DNA of 64,000 nucleotides, taken from NCBI RefSeq assembly GCF_007004765.1, contig NZ_VIKR01000002.1:682001-746000 (forward strand), in the 5' to 3' direction. The translations under genes and the position numbers were made by a program. Shown piece by piece: positions 34,766 to 44,406 of this stretch. The DNA comes from Aliikangiella marina. Lineage in GTDB: Bacteria > Pseudomonadota > Gammaproteobacteria > Enterobacterales > Kangiellaceae. Under the pieces are notes generated by a model. It saw nothing but the letters and a program-made list of their open reading frames with translations. It did not search any database and was not told the DNA's origin. How positions within the stretch are numbered: the stretch's first letter is position 1; each line of letters opens with the position of its first letter.

Positions 34766-34811
34766 ATTCTGAGCCTTTAAGCATTAAACAATTTATTAAC
34801 CGCAACCCATA

Positions 34812-34844
34812 AAACGAATGTTTTTTATCGATTTTATTCGGTTT
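34812..34844. promoter_or_regulatory. candidate operator in WYL-DUF2130 intergenic region
   Basis: An imperfect inverted repeat, AAACGAAT (34812-34819) and ATTCGGTTT (34836-34844), lies between the divergent genes. A second structure, AAAACCA-TTT-TGGTTTT followed by T (34893-34910), lies close to the DUF2130 start. Confidence 0.35.
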
Positions 34845-34943
34845 CCTAGACATGTTGTTAAAGGCTACATAAGATAGTCATCATAAACAAGCAAAACCAT
34901 TTTGGTTTTTTCTATCATCGCTAATAATAAAACCGTTAACGCC

Positions 34944-36206
34944 ATGAGTGACTCCAAGCCTAACAAAATTCAATGTCCCAATTGCAATACTTCGATTGAT
35001 GTTAATCAGGTACTTGCTCAGCAACTCTCTGAAGAACTACGCAGTCAGTATGAGGCCAAGGCAGAAAAAGACCGTAAACAACTGAATGCAAGTTTAAATG
35101 CGATAGAAGTTGAGAAGCAAAAGCTCAACGAAGAGAAGCAACGCCATCAGCAAGCGGTTGAAGCGGAAGTTAAACAACAACTTAAATTTCAAACTGATAA
35201 AATCCGCCGTGAAATTATTTCAGAGGTTACTGAAGAGCAGGGCGAACGCTTAAAACTGCTCCAGCAAGAGCTGAATACTAAGTCAGAACAACTGAAGGCT
35301 TTTAATAAAGCGAAAGCTGAAATCGAAAAATTGAAGCGAGAAAAGGATGAGCTTAAAGACAGTGTTGAAGCGGAAGCAGCTAGAAAATTAAATGATCAAT
35401 TAGCGGTAGAAAGACAAAAGATAATTAAAGCCGAGAGTGAACGAAGCCAATTAAATTTGTCTGAAAAAGAAAAAGTGATTGAGCAGCTAAAAGAGCAATT
35501 AGATATTGCTAAACGAAAAGCCGAACAAGGTTCAACCCAACTTCAAGGTGAAGTACAAGAGTTAGCGATAGAGCAGTGGTTGGTCGAGCATTTTCCACTT
35601 GATTCGATCGAAGAAATTAAAAAAGGTGCGCGGGGTGCAGATTGTCTCCAGGTTGTTAATACTCATTCACGACATAATTGTGGGACGATTTATTACGAGT
35701 CAAAGCGCACGCAAAATTTCCAACCCAGTTGGATTGAAAAATTTAAGAATGATATTCGAGAGAAAGGTGCCGACATTGGTGTTTTAGTAACTGAGGCGAT
35801 GCCTAATGACATGCAACGAATGGGAATGAAAGATGGTATTTGGATTTGTACATTCGATGAGTTTAAGGGGCTATGTTTGGTGCTTAGGGAGTCGGTTATT
35901 CGAATGAGTCGAGCGATTGCTGTGCAAGATAATAAAGGCGATAAGATGGCTATGCTATACGATTTTCTTACTGGAAATGAGTTTCGTATGCAGGTCGAAG
36001 CAATTGTTGAAGGATTTACCCAAATGCAAGAAGATTTGGTTAAGGAAAAGCGCGCTATGAGCGGAATTTGGAAAAAGCGCGAAAAACAAATAGAAAAGGT
36101 ATTATTAAATACGACCCATATGTATTCGTCGGTCCAGGGAATTGCGGGTTCGGCAGTAAAATCTTTACCAATGTTAGAATTAGGAGACGATGAAGCGCTC
36201 GACTGA
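34944..36206 (+). CDS. DUF2130 protein: coiled coil with PD-(D/E)XK-like domain
   Basis: A 420-residue protein from the ATG at 34944 (MSDSKPNKIQCPNCNTSIDV). It opens with a CPNC zinc-binding pair, continues as a long charged coiled coil (about 30-195), and ends in the DUF2130 domain (about 200-400): GEVQELAIEQWLVEHFPLDS, KKGARGADCLQVV and GTIYYESKRTQNF. The Glu203, Asp233 and Glu252-x-Lys254 pattern is that of PD-(D/E)XK nucleases. No cellular role is established for the family. It is divergent from a BrxR/CapW-like regulator, which suggests conditional expression. A longer in-frame start at 34902 exists. Confidence 0.82.
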   Translation: MSDSKPNKIQCPNCNTSIDVNQVLAQQLSEELRSQYEAKAEKDRKQLNASLNAIEVEKQKLNEEKQRHQQAVEAEVKQQLKFQTDKIRREIISEVTEEQGERLKLLQQELNTKSEQLKAFNKAKAEIEKLKREKDELKDSVEAEAARKLNDQLAVERQKIIKAESERSQLNLSEKEKVIEQLKEQLDIAKRKAEQGSTQLQGEVQELAIEQWLVEHFPLDSIEEIKKGARGADCLQVVNTHSRHNCGTIYYESKRTQNFQPSWIEKFKNDIREKGADIGVLVTEAMPNDMQRMGMKDGIWICTFDEFKGLCLVLRESVIRMSRAIAVQDNKGDKMAMLYDFLTGNEFRMQVEAIVEGFTQMQEDLVKEKRAMSGIWKKREKQIEKVLLNTTHMYSSVQGIAGSAVKSLPMLELGDDEALD

Positions 36207-36527
36207 CTGGTTCACTTATTTCCGGTAATAAGAATTTAATTTTGTTATTCCTCTGAGTAATGTAAACGTGATCGGTTGCAAAATACCGACAATTTCTGTG
36301 TTTTTCACTATTGTGCAAAATCTATTCAACCTGTATCATCCGCGTCAATTTTAGGGCTTGATTAATTCAAGCCAATAACCAACGCATAATCAACCACTTG
36401 CATTGTACACAATGTTTAAACCCGGTTTTGGTTAGGTCGTCGGTTAGAATCATCTGGCTCGGTTTGATCGACAGGAAAGACTGCAGTACCGGCCACCGAA
36501 TAACTCAATAAGAGGTAAAAGTAAGGT
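36207..36527. other. 321-base intergenic region with two palindromes
   Basis: No gene seen. It contains GGCTTGA-TTAAT-TCAAGCC (36355-36373) without a T-tract, and CATTGT-AC-ACAATG (36401-36414). One may be the end of the upstream transcript and the other an operator; neither is proven. Confidence 0.5.
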
Positions 36528-37232
36528 ATGTCGCAAACTTATAGCGTTGTCTTTGCAGGAGAGTTAATCGAAGGATTTGAAGTTGAATCAGTCAAAAAAG
36601 CATTTGCTGATATCTTTCAAGTAAAAGATGAAAACGTTCAAAAGTATTTCTCTGGTAAACCTCGTGTTGTTAAGAGAAATTTAGATGAAGAAACTGCTGC
36701 ACGATATCAGCGAGTTTTTGCCAAATATGGTGCTAATGTCGAAGTACTCAAAAGCGTTAACCAAGCCGTTGCAAAAGACATAGAAAGTATCAAACGTCCT
36801 GTAACGAATGAAGCCACAGCGACTAAAACTGCAGTGAATAAGACTGCAGCAACTGGGACTGCAGCGACTAGGACTGCAGCGACTAGGACTGCTGCGTCTA
36901 AAATGCCCGCACCGAAAAAAGTGACCCGCTCTAAGCTTGACAAAAAAGCCGTCGAAAACACGATTCAAAAGTTTCATGCACCAGTCGACCCGAGTGCTAA
37001 TCTAATCGCCCAAGGTAGAGAACGTCAAGCAGCTAAAATGAGCCGAATTGAAATCGCCGAGGAATCTCGAAGTACTTCAATTTTTTATGCAGGTCTAGCG
37101 GCAATTGGCTTCGGCTTAGTTGATGGAGCGATGACTTATTTGGGGGGCAGTTTTGAGGTTTTAGAATTATGGACCTCGGTTCTTGCAGTAACCATCGGTA
37201 GCATTATGTTGTTTTCAAGTAACGCCAAATAA
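36528..37232 (+). CDS. membrane protein with in-frame repeat linker
   Basis: A 234-residue protein. The N-terminal domain (about 1-80; YSVVFAGELIEGFEVESVKK, VFAKYGANVEVLK) is a small alpha/beta module found in front of various proteobacterial membrane proteins. Residues about 90-130 are a Thr/Ala linker built from five-residue repeats (TAATR). After a basic segment, two hydrophobic helices (FYAGLAAIGFGLVDGAMTYL, LWTSVLAVTIGSIMLF) anchor it in the membrane. Function unknown. The linker length is likely to vary among strains because of its DNA repeat. Confidence 0.7.
   Translation: MSQTYSVVFAGELIEGFEVESVKKAFADIFQVKDENVQKYFSGKPRVVKRNLDEETAARYQRVFAKYGANVEVLKSVNQAVAKDIESIKRPVTNEATATKTAVNKTAATGTAATRTAATRTAASKMPAPKKVTRSKLDKKAVENTIQKFHAPVDPSANLIAQGRERQAAKMSRIEIAEESRSTSIFYAGLAAIGFGLVDGAMTYLGGSFEVLELWTSVLAVTIGSIMLFSSNAK
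36828..36902. repeat. in-frame 15-base minisatellite
   Basis: Five units of 15 bases based on ACTGCAGCGACTAGG (units 3 and 4 identical), encoding TAVNK, TAATG, TAATR, TAATR, TAASK. Confidence 0.93.
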
Positions 37233-37252
37233 TCATTTCATCTCGTTCTAAG

Positions 37253-37277
37253 CGCCGAGTTAATACTCGGCGTTTTT
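37253..37277 (+). terminator. rho-independent terminator
   Basis: CGCCGAGT-TAAT-ACTCGGCG followed by TTTTT, 20 bases after the stop codon of the repeat-bearing membrane protein gene. Confidence 0.93.
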
Positions 37278-37378
37278 ATTTCCCCATGGCTATAAATTGA
37301 TCTAGATCTAAATTCCGCGTTCGAATGGTCACAATTTGTTCATATTTGGATTACACTGGTCGCATAATCGGAGGGAAC

Positions 37379-37672
37379 ATGGCAGCGCTTGATACTGATA
37401 CTGGGGTGATCACTGAGCTTCTCGATAGGTTTAATCATCTCCATTTACCGCGAGTAATGGAAATTAAAGACCGACTCGATGAGGGTCAATTACTCCTAGA
37501 AACTGATATCGAGTTTCTTACGGTTGTCCTTACTGATTCGCAAAACATGCGAGGCTATATTGAACGAAACCCTGACTTTAAGCCTTTGGCGGCTAAAATT
37601 TCTCATTTTTATTACCAAATAATTGAAATCGCAACCGAAAATGAGCATCAGGGTAAATACGCTGATTATTAG
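37379..37672 (+). CDS. small helical hypothetical protein
   Basis: A 97-residue protein from the ATG at 37379, which follows a strong GGAGGG ribosome site; the longer frame from 37325 has none. It is mostly helical (VITELLDRFNHLHLPRVMEI, HFYYQIIEIATENEHQGKYA) with no membrane segment. I do not recognise a family. Convergent with the next gene, two bases apart. Confidence 0.65.
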   Translation: MAALDTDTGVITELLDRFNHLHLPRVMEIKDRLDEGQLLLETDIEFLTVVLTDSQNMRGYIERNPDFKPLAAKISHFYYQIIEIATENEHQGKYADY

Positions 37673-37674
37673 TC

Positions 37675-38970
37675 TTATTGAACGATATTCACGGTGAAAG
37701 GAATACCAGGCCACAATTCAAATTGAAGGTCGACGCGCCAGTTCTCCAATAAGTTATTCATCTCTTTAAGTTGGCTAAAGTTTGAGACCGAGTCGAAAGA
37801 GAGCTTAACGTTTCTTGAGCCGCCCGAAGGAATCTCAAAACCACTCAAATCAACCGTTGAGATGAGAACGTCATCTTTCTCAATAAAAATCTGACTTTGC
37901 TCAATGACAATATCGTAGTCAGTGGGATTTTTAATGGTTAAATCTACTGAGAACTTAGCGACGGAATCGCCTTCAAATATTGCCTTAAAAGAGGGGAGTT
38001 GATAGTCAAATGAAGACCAATCGACTGAATACTCGGCTTTAAGTATTTGGCTCTTATAGTGCAAACTCGAGATCAGTCGTCCGTGCAGAAAAAGCATCAC
38101 GAAACAAGTTATGAGAACAGCGCTATAAAACCTAATTTTATTTTTCTTTTGTGGAACCAATGTGCGTCCAACGATTGGCAAAAGCTGTGATGCAATGCGA
38201 GTACCAGCTGGAATCGATAAGGTCAAGAAAACAAGGTTAGTAAAAAATAAAATGGCCGAAATTTTAATCAGATCGAGAGATTCGAGCGTAAATACAAAAT
38301 GACTAATCACTATGGCGGGTAAACTAAATAGCGCCCCAAAGCTCAATACTAGAATCGGTTTTTGGGCCAAAACCTTTAAAACAAGACTATAGCGAGTTCG
38401 ATGTCTTTGCAAAGTTGGAGAAATAAAGTCGACACCAAAAGTAAAAAATAAAAATAGGTAACTTAGGATAATTGCGACAATATTTGTCCAAGCATATGGG
38501 TAATAACCAATCCACAAGATAACCAGTTGACTGGTCATATAAAAGATAAGTAGTTTGGTTTCTTCCCAGGCTTGCATCCATAATGGAAACTCGCGAACTT
38601 CGCCATTTTGGTACCCAGCCTCAAATTCAAATTTTGCAGAGTAGGTTTCCTTGATAGGAAACAGAAACATCGAAGCAATAACGAGTGATGCACCGAGAAT
38701 CATATTGCCGATAACTATTTTTGCTTGAGACTCAAAAAGAAAGTTTGTTAACTGTTCGGATACTTGGTGCCAAGAAGAAGGAAAAAAGTGGTCGAGTACT
38801 AACTGTTTTAACGCTTCTTGGTTCTCGATGAGCAGCCATATAAACAGTCCGAAAATGGTTAAACCAGTCACGAGATAAATACACATCCATTTAAATGACT
38901 GCTTACGGATGTGTCGAAGTGATAAAGGGGCGCGATACAAAGATTCTGTTAGCTGCTGAATAAGGGTCAT
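37675..38970 (-). CDS. polytopic membrane protein with LEA/WHy-like C-terminal domain
   Basis: A 431-residue protein. Residues about 28-310 hold six or seven membrane segments (IYLVTGLTIFGLFIWLLI, IVAIILSYLFLFFTFGVDFI, FYSAVLITCFVMLFLHG). The last 115 residues are extracytoplasmic or cytoplasmic beta-sandwich sequence: AKFSVDLTIKNPTDYDIVIE and LSGFEIPSGGSRNVKLSFDS, the pattern of LEA-2/WHy domains that bind water-stress ligands or partner proteins. No named family is recognised for the whole. It stands alone between convergent and same-strand neighbours. Confidence 0.7.
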   Translation of the reverse strand: MTLIQQLTESLYRAPLSLRHIRKQSFKWMCIYLVTGLTIFGLFIWLLIENQEALKQLVLDHFFPSSWHQVSEQLTNFLFESQAKIVIGNMILGASLVIASMFLFPIKETYSAKFEFEAGYQNGEVREFPLWMQAWEETKLLIFYMTSQLVILWIGYYPYAWTNIVAIILSYLFLFFTFGVDFISPTLQRHRTRYSLVLKVLAQKPILVLSFGALFSLPAIVISHFVFTLESLDLIKISAILFFTNLVFLTLSIPAGTRIASQLLPIVGRTLVPQKKNKIRFYSAVLITCFVMLFLHGRLISSLHYKSQILKAEYSVDWSSFDYQLPSFKAIFEGDSVAKFSVDLTIKNPTDYDIVIEQSQIFIEKDDVLISTVDLSGFEIPSGGSRNVKLSFDSVSNFSQLKEMNNLLENWRVDLQFELWPGIPFTVNIVQ

Positions 38971-39069
38971 TGATTCACTTATTGGTTTATAGAGTTATTA
39001 ATGTCGTTTATGCACTAAAAATAGTTTGGTCTATGGCGCCTAGAATGACTGGGACTAACTCGCCGTAAA

Positions 39070-40581
39070 TTACCCAATATGGCGTTGCTGTCTCAATGAT
39101 CTTTTATGCTGACTCGCACTATCTCGCTTATCGCTGGCAATTAATACGAGACCTTTAAAGTTGCCTTTAAGTTTTGAGGCTACGTAGTCTTTTTCGATTG
39201 CCAAGATTAGTTTTTCATGACGATCTGGAAATAACACTTCTACTGCTTGTGCGACATACTCATACAGCTTTTTCAAGTTTATTTGGTGGGTTTGCCCGGT
39301 GAGTTCAAAAATCCAATCAGTAATCGCCATAAAGTCATCGAATGGATTGTCGATCAGTAATAATGGTAAAGCATGCTTAAATCGTCCGGAATTTCCAATC
39401 ATATCCCAATAACGTGCAAATCGATTAACGCGTTGCATGGTGACAAAATCAACGCGGTCATTGCTAAGAATATTGAATGGGGGCAATGGATTAAACCGTA
39501 AATCATACTCCTCAGTGTGACGAATAATGGGACTTCCTTTTAATCTTTTTAAGATTCCCATTTGAATTTCATGTGGGCGGCAAGCATACAACTCATTAAA
39601 GCTTGATTTAAATGTTGCTAAAGTCTCTCCGGGTAAACCAAAGATTAGATCCGCATGAATGTGTGCAGTAGTATTATTTCTTAACCAGAGTAAATTATTT
39701 TTTGAGCGCTCGTTATTTTGTTTTCTGCTAATGAGCGTCTGAACTTCACTATTGAAGGTTTGGATGCCGACTTCAAATTGTAAGCTTCCCTCCGGAAATT
39801 TAACCAATGTTTCTTTTAGTTTTTCAGGTAAATGATCCGGGATAACCTCGAAATGGAGGAATAAATTTTCGTCCATCCGATCGAGAAAAAAGTTCATTAT
39901 TGCAAGAGTGGTAGAAACTTTGAGATTAAACGTACGATCAACAAATTTGAAATGTCTAGCGCCTCGTTGATAAAGAATATCCATCTCACTGAGAAATCGC
40001 TGCAATTCAAATGGATAGGAAGTTTTATCAAGCGCAGACAAACAAAACTCACACTTAAATGGACATCCCCGCGATGCTTCTACATACAGTAGCCGATGCT
40101 TAAGGTCTTCGTCAGTATAATATTGATACGGTAGTTGAAGCGCCTTGAGCTCAACCGGTTTTGAGCGAAGTATTTTTTTCTCAGGTAATTGATGACTTAA
40201 GATATCCTCACACAGTTTATGGAAGCTCAGATCGGCTGCGCCCGTTACGACATAATCAGCAAATTTAAAAATAGATTGCGTTTCGGTTTCATAACTCACT
40301 TCAGGTCCGCCGAGTACGATCTTAATCTCTGGAGCGATGGTTTTAAGTTGACTGACAACATCTAAAGTTTCAACAGCGTTCCAAATATAAACTCCAAAGC
40401 CGATGATACTCGGTTTACTCTCAAGCAGTTGCTCCACAATATCAATTGCCCGAGTTTTGATGGTAAATTCTTTAATTTCAGTTTGCGCTTGCAAGCCCTG
40501 CATATTGGCATAGAGATAACGCAAACCCATACTGGCATGGATGTATTTAGCGTTAAGTGTTGCGAGAATTATTTGTGCCAC
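39070..40581 (-). CDS. B12-binding radical SAM protein (DUF4080 type)
   Basis: A 503-residue protein starting at GTG. Residues about 1-140 form a cobalamin-binding-like Rossmann domain (MAQIILATLNAKYIHASMGL, IIGFGVYIWNAVETL, VLGGPEVSYETE). The radical SAM core follows, with the cluster motif ASRGCPFKCEFCLSAL near residue 178 and FEVGIQTFN further on. The last 130 residues match DUF4080. Such enzymes use a cobalamin and an iron-sulfur cluster for methylation or rearrangement; the substrate is unknown. It is 18 bases from rimO, also a radical SAM gene, on the same strand. Confidence 0.87.
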   Translation of the reverse strand: MAQIILATLNAKYIHASMGLRYLYANMQGLQAQTEIKEFTIKTRAIDIVEQLLESKPSIIGFGVYIWNAVETLDVVSQLKTIAPEIKIVLGGPEVSYETETQSIFKFADYVVTGAADLSFHKLCEDILSHQLPEKKILRSKPVELKALQLPYQYYTDEDLKHRLLYVEASRGCPFKCEFCLSALDKTSYPFELQRFLSEMDILYQRGARHFKFVDRTFNLKVSTTLAIMNFFLDRMDENLFLHFEVIPDHLPEKLKETLVKFPEGSLQFEVGIQTFNSEVQTLISRKQNNERSKNNLLWLRNNTTAHIHADLIFGLPGETLATFKSSFNELYACRPHEIQMGILKRLKGSPIIRHTEEYDLRFNPLPPFNILSNDRVDFVTMQRVNRFARYWDMIGNSGRFKHALPLLLIDNPFDDFMAITDWIFELTGQTHQINLKKLYEYVAQAVEVLFPDRHEKLILAIEKDYVASKLKGNFKGLVLIASDKRDSASQHKRSLRQQRHIG

Positions 40582-40599
40582 GACAATTAACCAAACCTG

Positions 40600-41988
40600 T
40601 TAGTCTTCGACTCTCACGCCCCAAAGGTCGTGATCGTCAGAATGAATAATTTGTACCCAAACCTTATCACCTGGCTCAACGTCAAACTCATCAGTTAGAT
40701 GTACGACTCCATCAATTTCAGGGGCGTCAGCATAGGTGCGGCCAATAGCTCCGTCTGGCGTTACTTCATCAATTAGAATTTGATACTCGTTACCGATTTT
40801 TGCTTTTAATTTGTTAGCGCTTATTTCTGCTTGTACCGCCATAAACCGAGCTAGGCGCTCTTCTTTAATCGGTTCATCAACCGGGTCTGGTAATTCATTG
40901 GCTGTCGCACCTTCAACTGGTGAGTACTTAAAACAGCCCACTCTATCCAGTTGAGCCTCTCTAAGGAAGTCAAGAAGCTCCTCGAATTCAGTTTCGGTTT
41001 CTCCGGGGAAGCCGACAATAAATGTCGAACGAATAACAAGTTCTGGGCAAATTTTTCGCCATTTTTTTATTCTTTCTAATGTCTTATCGATATTTCCTGG
41101 CCGTTTCATCAGTTTCAAAATTCGCGGACTCGCGTGCTGAAAGGGAATATCTAAATAAGGCAGAATTTTGCCTTCGGCCATTAGCGGAATGACATCGTCA
41201 ACGTGTGGATAAGGATATACATAATGTAAGCGAACCCAGACACCCATCTTTGCGAGCTGCTCGCAAAGCGATAGCATTTTAGTTTTCACCGGCATACCTT
41301 CCCAAAAACCGGTACGGTATTTTATGTCGACACCATAGGCTGAAGTATCCTGAGAAATGACCAGTAGCTCTTTGACGCCGGCGTTAACCAATCGCTGTGC
41401 TTCACTTAATACATCACCGATTGGCCTAGAGTCTAAATCTCCGCGCATTGAAGGAATGATGCAAAAAGTGCAGCGATGATTACAACCTTCCGAAATTTTC
41501 AAATAAGCAAAATGTTTTGGGGTCAGTTTAACGCCATGATCGGGAATAAGATCGGTAAACGGATTATGAGCAGGTTTGTCCACATGGTCGTGAACTTGAT
41601 TGAGGACCTCTTCGTAGGCGTGAGGGCCAGTTATCCCGAGAACATTGGGATGAATTTCACGAATTTCATTTTCTTTAACACCGAGACAACCGGTAACCAG
41701 TACTTTGCCGTTTTCAGCCAATGCTTCGCCAATCGTATCAAGAGATTCTTGGACTGCCGAATCAATAAAGCCGCAGGTATTGACGATTACTAATTGCGCA
41801 TCATCATAACTCGGTACAACTTCGTAGCCTTCAGTGCGTAGTTGGGTCAGGATCCGCTCTGAATCCACCAGATTTTTGGGGCAGCCCAAAGAAATGAAGC
41901 CAACACGCGAGGTGTTGTTTGCAACGGCTTTCTTCTCATTATCTGTTTGATTTAATTGAGAATTTGGATCGAAAGTTTCGACGCTCAT
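40600..41988 (-). CDS. rimO: ribosomal protein S12 methylthiotransferase
   Basis: A 462-residue radical SAM enzyme that methylthiolates Asp88 of ribosomal protein S12. From the ATG at 41988 it has the MTTase N-terminal domain ([46 protein letters not shown]), the radical SAM motif [18 protein letters not shown], and a C-terminal TRAM domain. Near-identity to E. coli RimO over the first 100 residues makes the call secure. The frame extends ten codons upstream but the MSVETF start is the more plausible. Confidence 0.96.
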   Translation of the reverse strand: MSVETFDPNSQLNQTDNEKKAVANNTSRVGFISLGCPKNLVDSERILTQLRTEGYEVVPSYDDAQLVIVNTCGFIDSAVQESLDTIGEALAENGKVLVTGCLGVKENEIREIHPNVLGITGPHAYEEVLNQVHDHVDKPAHNPFTDLIPDHGVKLTPKHFAYLKISEGCNHRCTFCIIPSMRGDLDSRPIGDVLSEAQRLVNAGVKELLVISQDTSAYGVDIKYRTGFWEGMPVKTKMLSLCEQLAKMGVWVRLHYVYPYPHVDDVIPLMAEGKILPYLDIPFQHASPRILKLMKRPGNIDKTLERIKKWRKICPELVIRSTFIVGFPGETETEFEELLDFLREAQLDRVGCFKYSPVEGATANELPDPVDEPIKEERLARFMAVQAEISANKLKAKIGNEYQILIDEVTPDGAIGRTYADAPEIDGVVHLTDEFDVEPGDKVWVQIIHSDDHDLWGVRVED

Positions 41989-42180
41989 AGTGACTTTTCT
42001 GATTTTAACCACAAACAAAAAATTGGTCGCGGATTATACTGGAAAAGGCCTTATAATTCACCCTCAGGCTAGATTGTGATTATGCGAATAGTGTGCGGGG
42101 CAGTGATTCAATGACAGGAAGGCACGAACAAGCCCAGCTTAAACACTCAGCTTATTCGTGATTGATGGGGTAACGCGATA

Positions 42181-44307
42181 TTAGAATTCGTATGAAATGC
42201 CTGCAGAGAGTGTCCGCCCCGGTTGGGTAAATTGGTTAAGATCGGAACCTGCTGCTTGCCCCGCAATACTCTCATAGGGAACGTATTCCTTATCTAGCGC
42301 ATTTTCGAGTCCCGCTGTGACAGTCCAACTTCCGGTATTGTAGTAAGCAAATAAGTCGACTAAGCCATAGCCTGAACTTGTTACCAGGTTATTACCTGAA
42401 TCGTCCGTTGGTACATCTGTCATTGCATCGACTCCTCTCAAGGCTAAGGCAAAATCCCACTCCCTGACACCGTAGTTAAGGATCAAGCTTGCTTGGAGTG
42501 GGCTGATTGAGGTTAAGGGCTGATTAGTGGCTTTATTTTCACCATCGGTGTAGGCCACGCTTGTTGTAATGTTAACTGCATCAGTCAAGTAAATCGTCGC
42601 GACTAATTCTGACCCCTTAACAGTTGCTTTTTCGAGGTTTTGAAATTGGAAAAACGATTGTTCTACGCCAGGAATAAAAGTAGGTTCTGTGCGGACTAGA
42701 ACGGTCTCAATAAAGTTATCAAAGTCAGCGGAGAATACATTGAACTGCAATCTCAAGTTATCATTACGCAAGCGGAATCCAATTTCATATGAGTCACTTT
42801 CTTCTGGCTCTAAATCAGCATTAGGCAATATTTGATAAAAAGGGGCGACACCATGGCTTTGGTAAGCTTGGTCATGTGGCGGAATTTTAAAACCACTGAC
42901 ATACTGGAGATAGCCAGACAAGTTATCGTTAAATTGATAACGCATCGCAACTTTGGGTGAAAACGCTGACTCATCAATATTGTCCATTAATGTGTCGTCG
43001 TAGAGCGGATCCGACTTCGCTTCAAGACGGTAATAGTCTAATCGAGTGCCGAGAGCGAAAGACCACTTGCTGTTTGCAATGTCGATGTTATCTTGAATAA
43101 ATAATCCCGCAAGCGTGGTGTCAGCACCTGGAAAGGCTCTTTGGGCTTGATTTTCGAATGCGATACTCGAATCTGCATTAATGCGTGTTTTTAACCTCGG
43201 ACGAACCGTATCGTATTGATCAAGGTCGATCCCATAAACGAGTTGGTGGGTTATCCCGGCGCCTGTGATTGATTTAGAAAATAAACTTCGAATGCCGACA
43301 ATGTCTTGTTCGAATCGATAATCATTGAAGTCGACGTATCCTAATGCGTTTTCTCGCACTTGGTCACTGGCTTGTTCATAGCTTGAAAAATAGGTTTGTG
43401 CATGCCAACTATCGTACCATCCCGTTGACTCATCTGAGTCATAATCGAGACTAACAGCCCAACTGGTATCTTTGTCTTCGGTCTCATTGGAGCCTACTTC
43501 GATCACTTGCGAGTTTTCTTGTCCAAAATAGTCCAAAGTTAACTTCATTGTTTGCGTACTGCTAATTGTGTTTTCTGCTTTAAGCAAAATCGCTGCTGAA
43601 TTGGCCGAGTATCCGGGCAGCGATTCATCAAAGTTTTGAACTTCAGAACCGTCTCTGAGCGTTGCGACTCCACTAACGGCCCAATTATTCAATCTGTTGG
43701 CACCGGTCACGCCCAGTTTTGCTTGGCTACTTGTCCCGGTATAACCGGCATCTTGCTGGATATAGGTATCTTCTCCGCTCAAATAGTCGGATGGATCTTT
43801 CGTGCTGATTACGACGATTCCGCCAAGACCATCCGACCCATAAAGCGAGGAGGCCGCACCTTTGGCAACCTCAACTTGCTGGATACTATCCGTGTCGAAA
43901 TACCCACGCCCCACAATAAAGCCGCCGCCTCCAGCGTAGCCGTCGTTAACGCGTCTCCCATCTTTTACATAGACCAATCGATTGCCGCCGATACCGCGAA
44001 CGGTCAGCGTTTGCGGATCTGCGCCGCTGCCTGTTGTTGTGATACTGGGATCATAGCGAAACATGTCTTTTAAATTTGAGGCGAGCTGCTTTTTAATCTG
44101 TTCATCGGTAATGATTGAGACGCTACCGATTACATCTTCAAGTTTTTGTTCAATTCGCGAGCCAGTCACCACTAAACGTTGATCTTGTTCTTGTGCAGCA
44201 CTCGTTAATGGGTGCAATAAAGCGGCTGGAAGCAGCAGCTTCATCAATATTGCGGTTTTATTTGTCGGCCGGTTAATCCCGCTAAGGGGGTGAGTGATAA
44301 TTTTCAT
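42181..44307 (-). CDS. TonB-dependent heme/hemoglobin receptor
   Basis: A 708-residue outer-membrane receptor from the ATG at 44307, which has GAGGG six bases upstream. Signal peptide to about residue 37, then the plug (LEDVIGSVSIITDEQIKKQL, LTVRGIGGNRLVYVKDGRRV, GGIVVISTKDP) and a 22-strand barrel with the terminal ISYEF. The overall look matches the hemoglobin/heme receptor group (HutA/HmuR-like). It faces a heme ABC transporter operon, separated by a Fur-controlled region, which supports heme as substrate. TonB genes are not nearby. Confidence 0.93.
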   Translation of the reverse strand: MKIITHPLSGINRPTNKTAILMKLLLPAALLHPLTSAAQEQDQRLVVTGSRIEQKLEDVIGSVSIITDEQIKKQLASNLKDMFRYDPSITTTGSGADPQTLTVRGIGGNRLVYVKDGRRVNDGYAGGGGFIVGRGYFDTDSIQQVEVAKGAASSLYGSDGLGGIVVISTKDPSDYLSGEDTYIQQDAGYTGTSSQAKLGVTGANRLNNWAVSGVATLRDGSEVQNFDESLPGYSANSAAILLKAENTISSTQTMKLTLDYFGQENSQVIEVGSNETEDKDTSWAVSLDYDSDESTGWYDSWHAQTYFSSYEQASDQVRENALGYVDFNDYRFEQDIVGIRSLFSKSITGAGITHQLVYGIDLDQYDTVRPRLKTRINADSSIAFENQAQRAFPGADTTLAGLFIQDNIDIANSKWSFALGTRLDYYRLEAKSDPLYDDTLMDNIDESAFSPKVAMRYQFNDNLSGYLQYVSGFKIPPHDQAYQSHGVAPFYQILPNADLEPEESDSYEIGFRLRNDNLRLQFNVFSADFDNFIETVLVRTEPTFIPGVEQSFFQFQNLEKATVKGSELVATIYLTDAVNITTSVAYTDGENKATNQPLTSISPLQASLILNYGVREWDFALALRGVDAMTDVPTDDSGNNLVTSSGYGLVDLFAYYNTGSWTVTAGLENALDKEYVPYESIAGQAAGSDLNQFTQPGRTLSAGISYEF

Positions 44308-44319
44308 AGTACCCTCAAT

Positions 44320-44338
44320 GATAATGATTCTCATTTGT
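44320..44338 (-). promoter_or_regulatory. Fur box upstream of the heme receptor gene
   Basis: GATAATGATTCTCATTTGT, close to the consensus GATAATGATAATCATTATC, lies between the predicted transcription start and the receptor ATG. Confidence 0.85.
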
Positions 44339-44354
44339 GTTGTTGGAAGCGCGC

Positions 44355-44383
44355 ATTAAAGCAATGTCAAATCTAAATGTCAA
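44355..44383 (-). promoter_or_regulatory. predicted heme receptor promoter
   Basis: On the minus strand, a perfect TTGACA (44383-44378), a 17-base spacer and TTTAAT (44360-44355). It lies between the two Fur boxes. Confidence 0.75.
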
Positions 44384-44387
44384 TACA

Positions 44388-44406
44388 AATGATAATTGTT
44401 ATCATT
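44388..44406. promoter_or_regulatory. Fur box in the divergent heme region
   Basis: AATGATAATTGTTATCATT, a perfect palindrome with eight-base arms. It overlaps the -35 of the hmuT promoter and abuts the -35 of the receptor promoter. Confidence 0.92.

Noticed and set aside
36355-36373. GGCTTGA/TCAAGCC stem as terminator of the DUF2130 gene
   Set aside because: It is about 150 bases from the stop and has no T-tract; kept only as a palindrome.
36681-36977. Two long open frames on the minus strand over the minisatellite
   Set aside because: They are shadows of the real gene at 36528-37232, kept open by the 15-base repeat.
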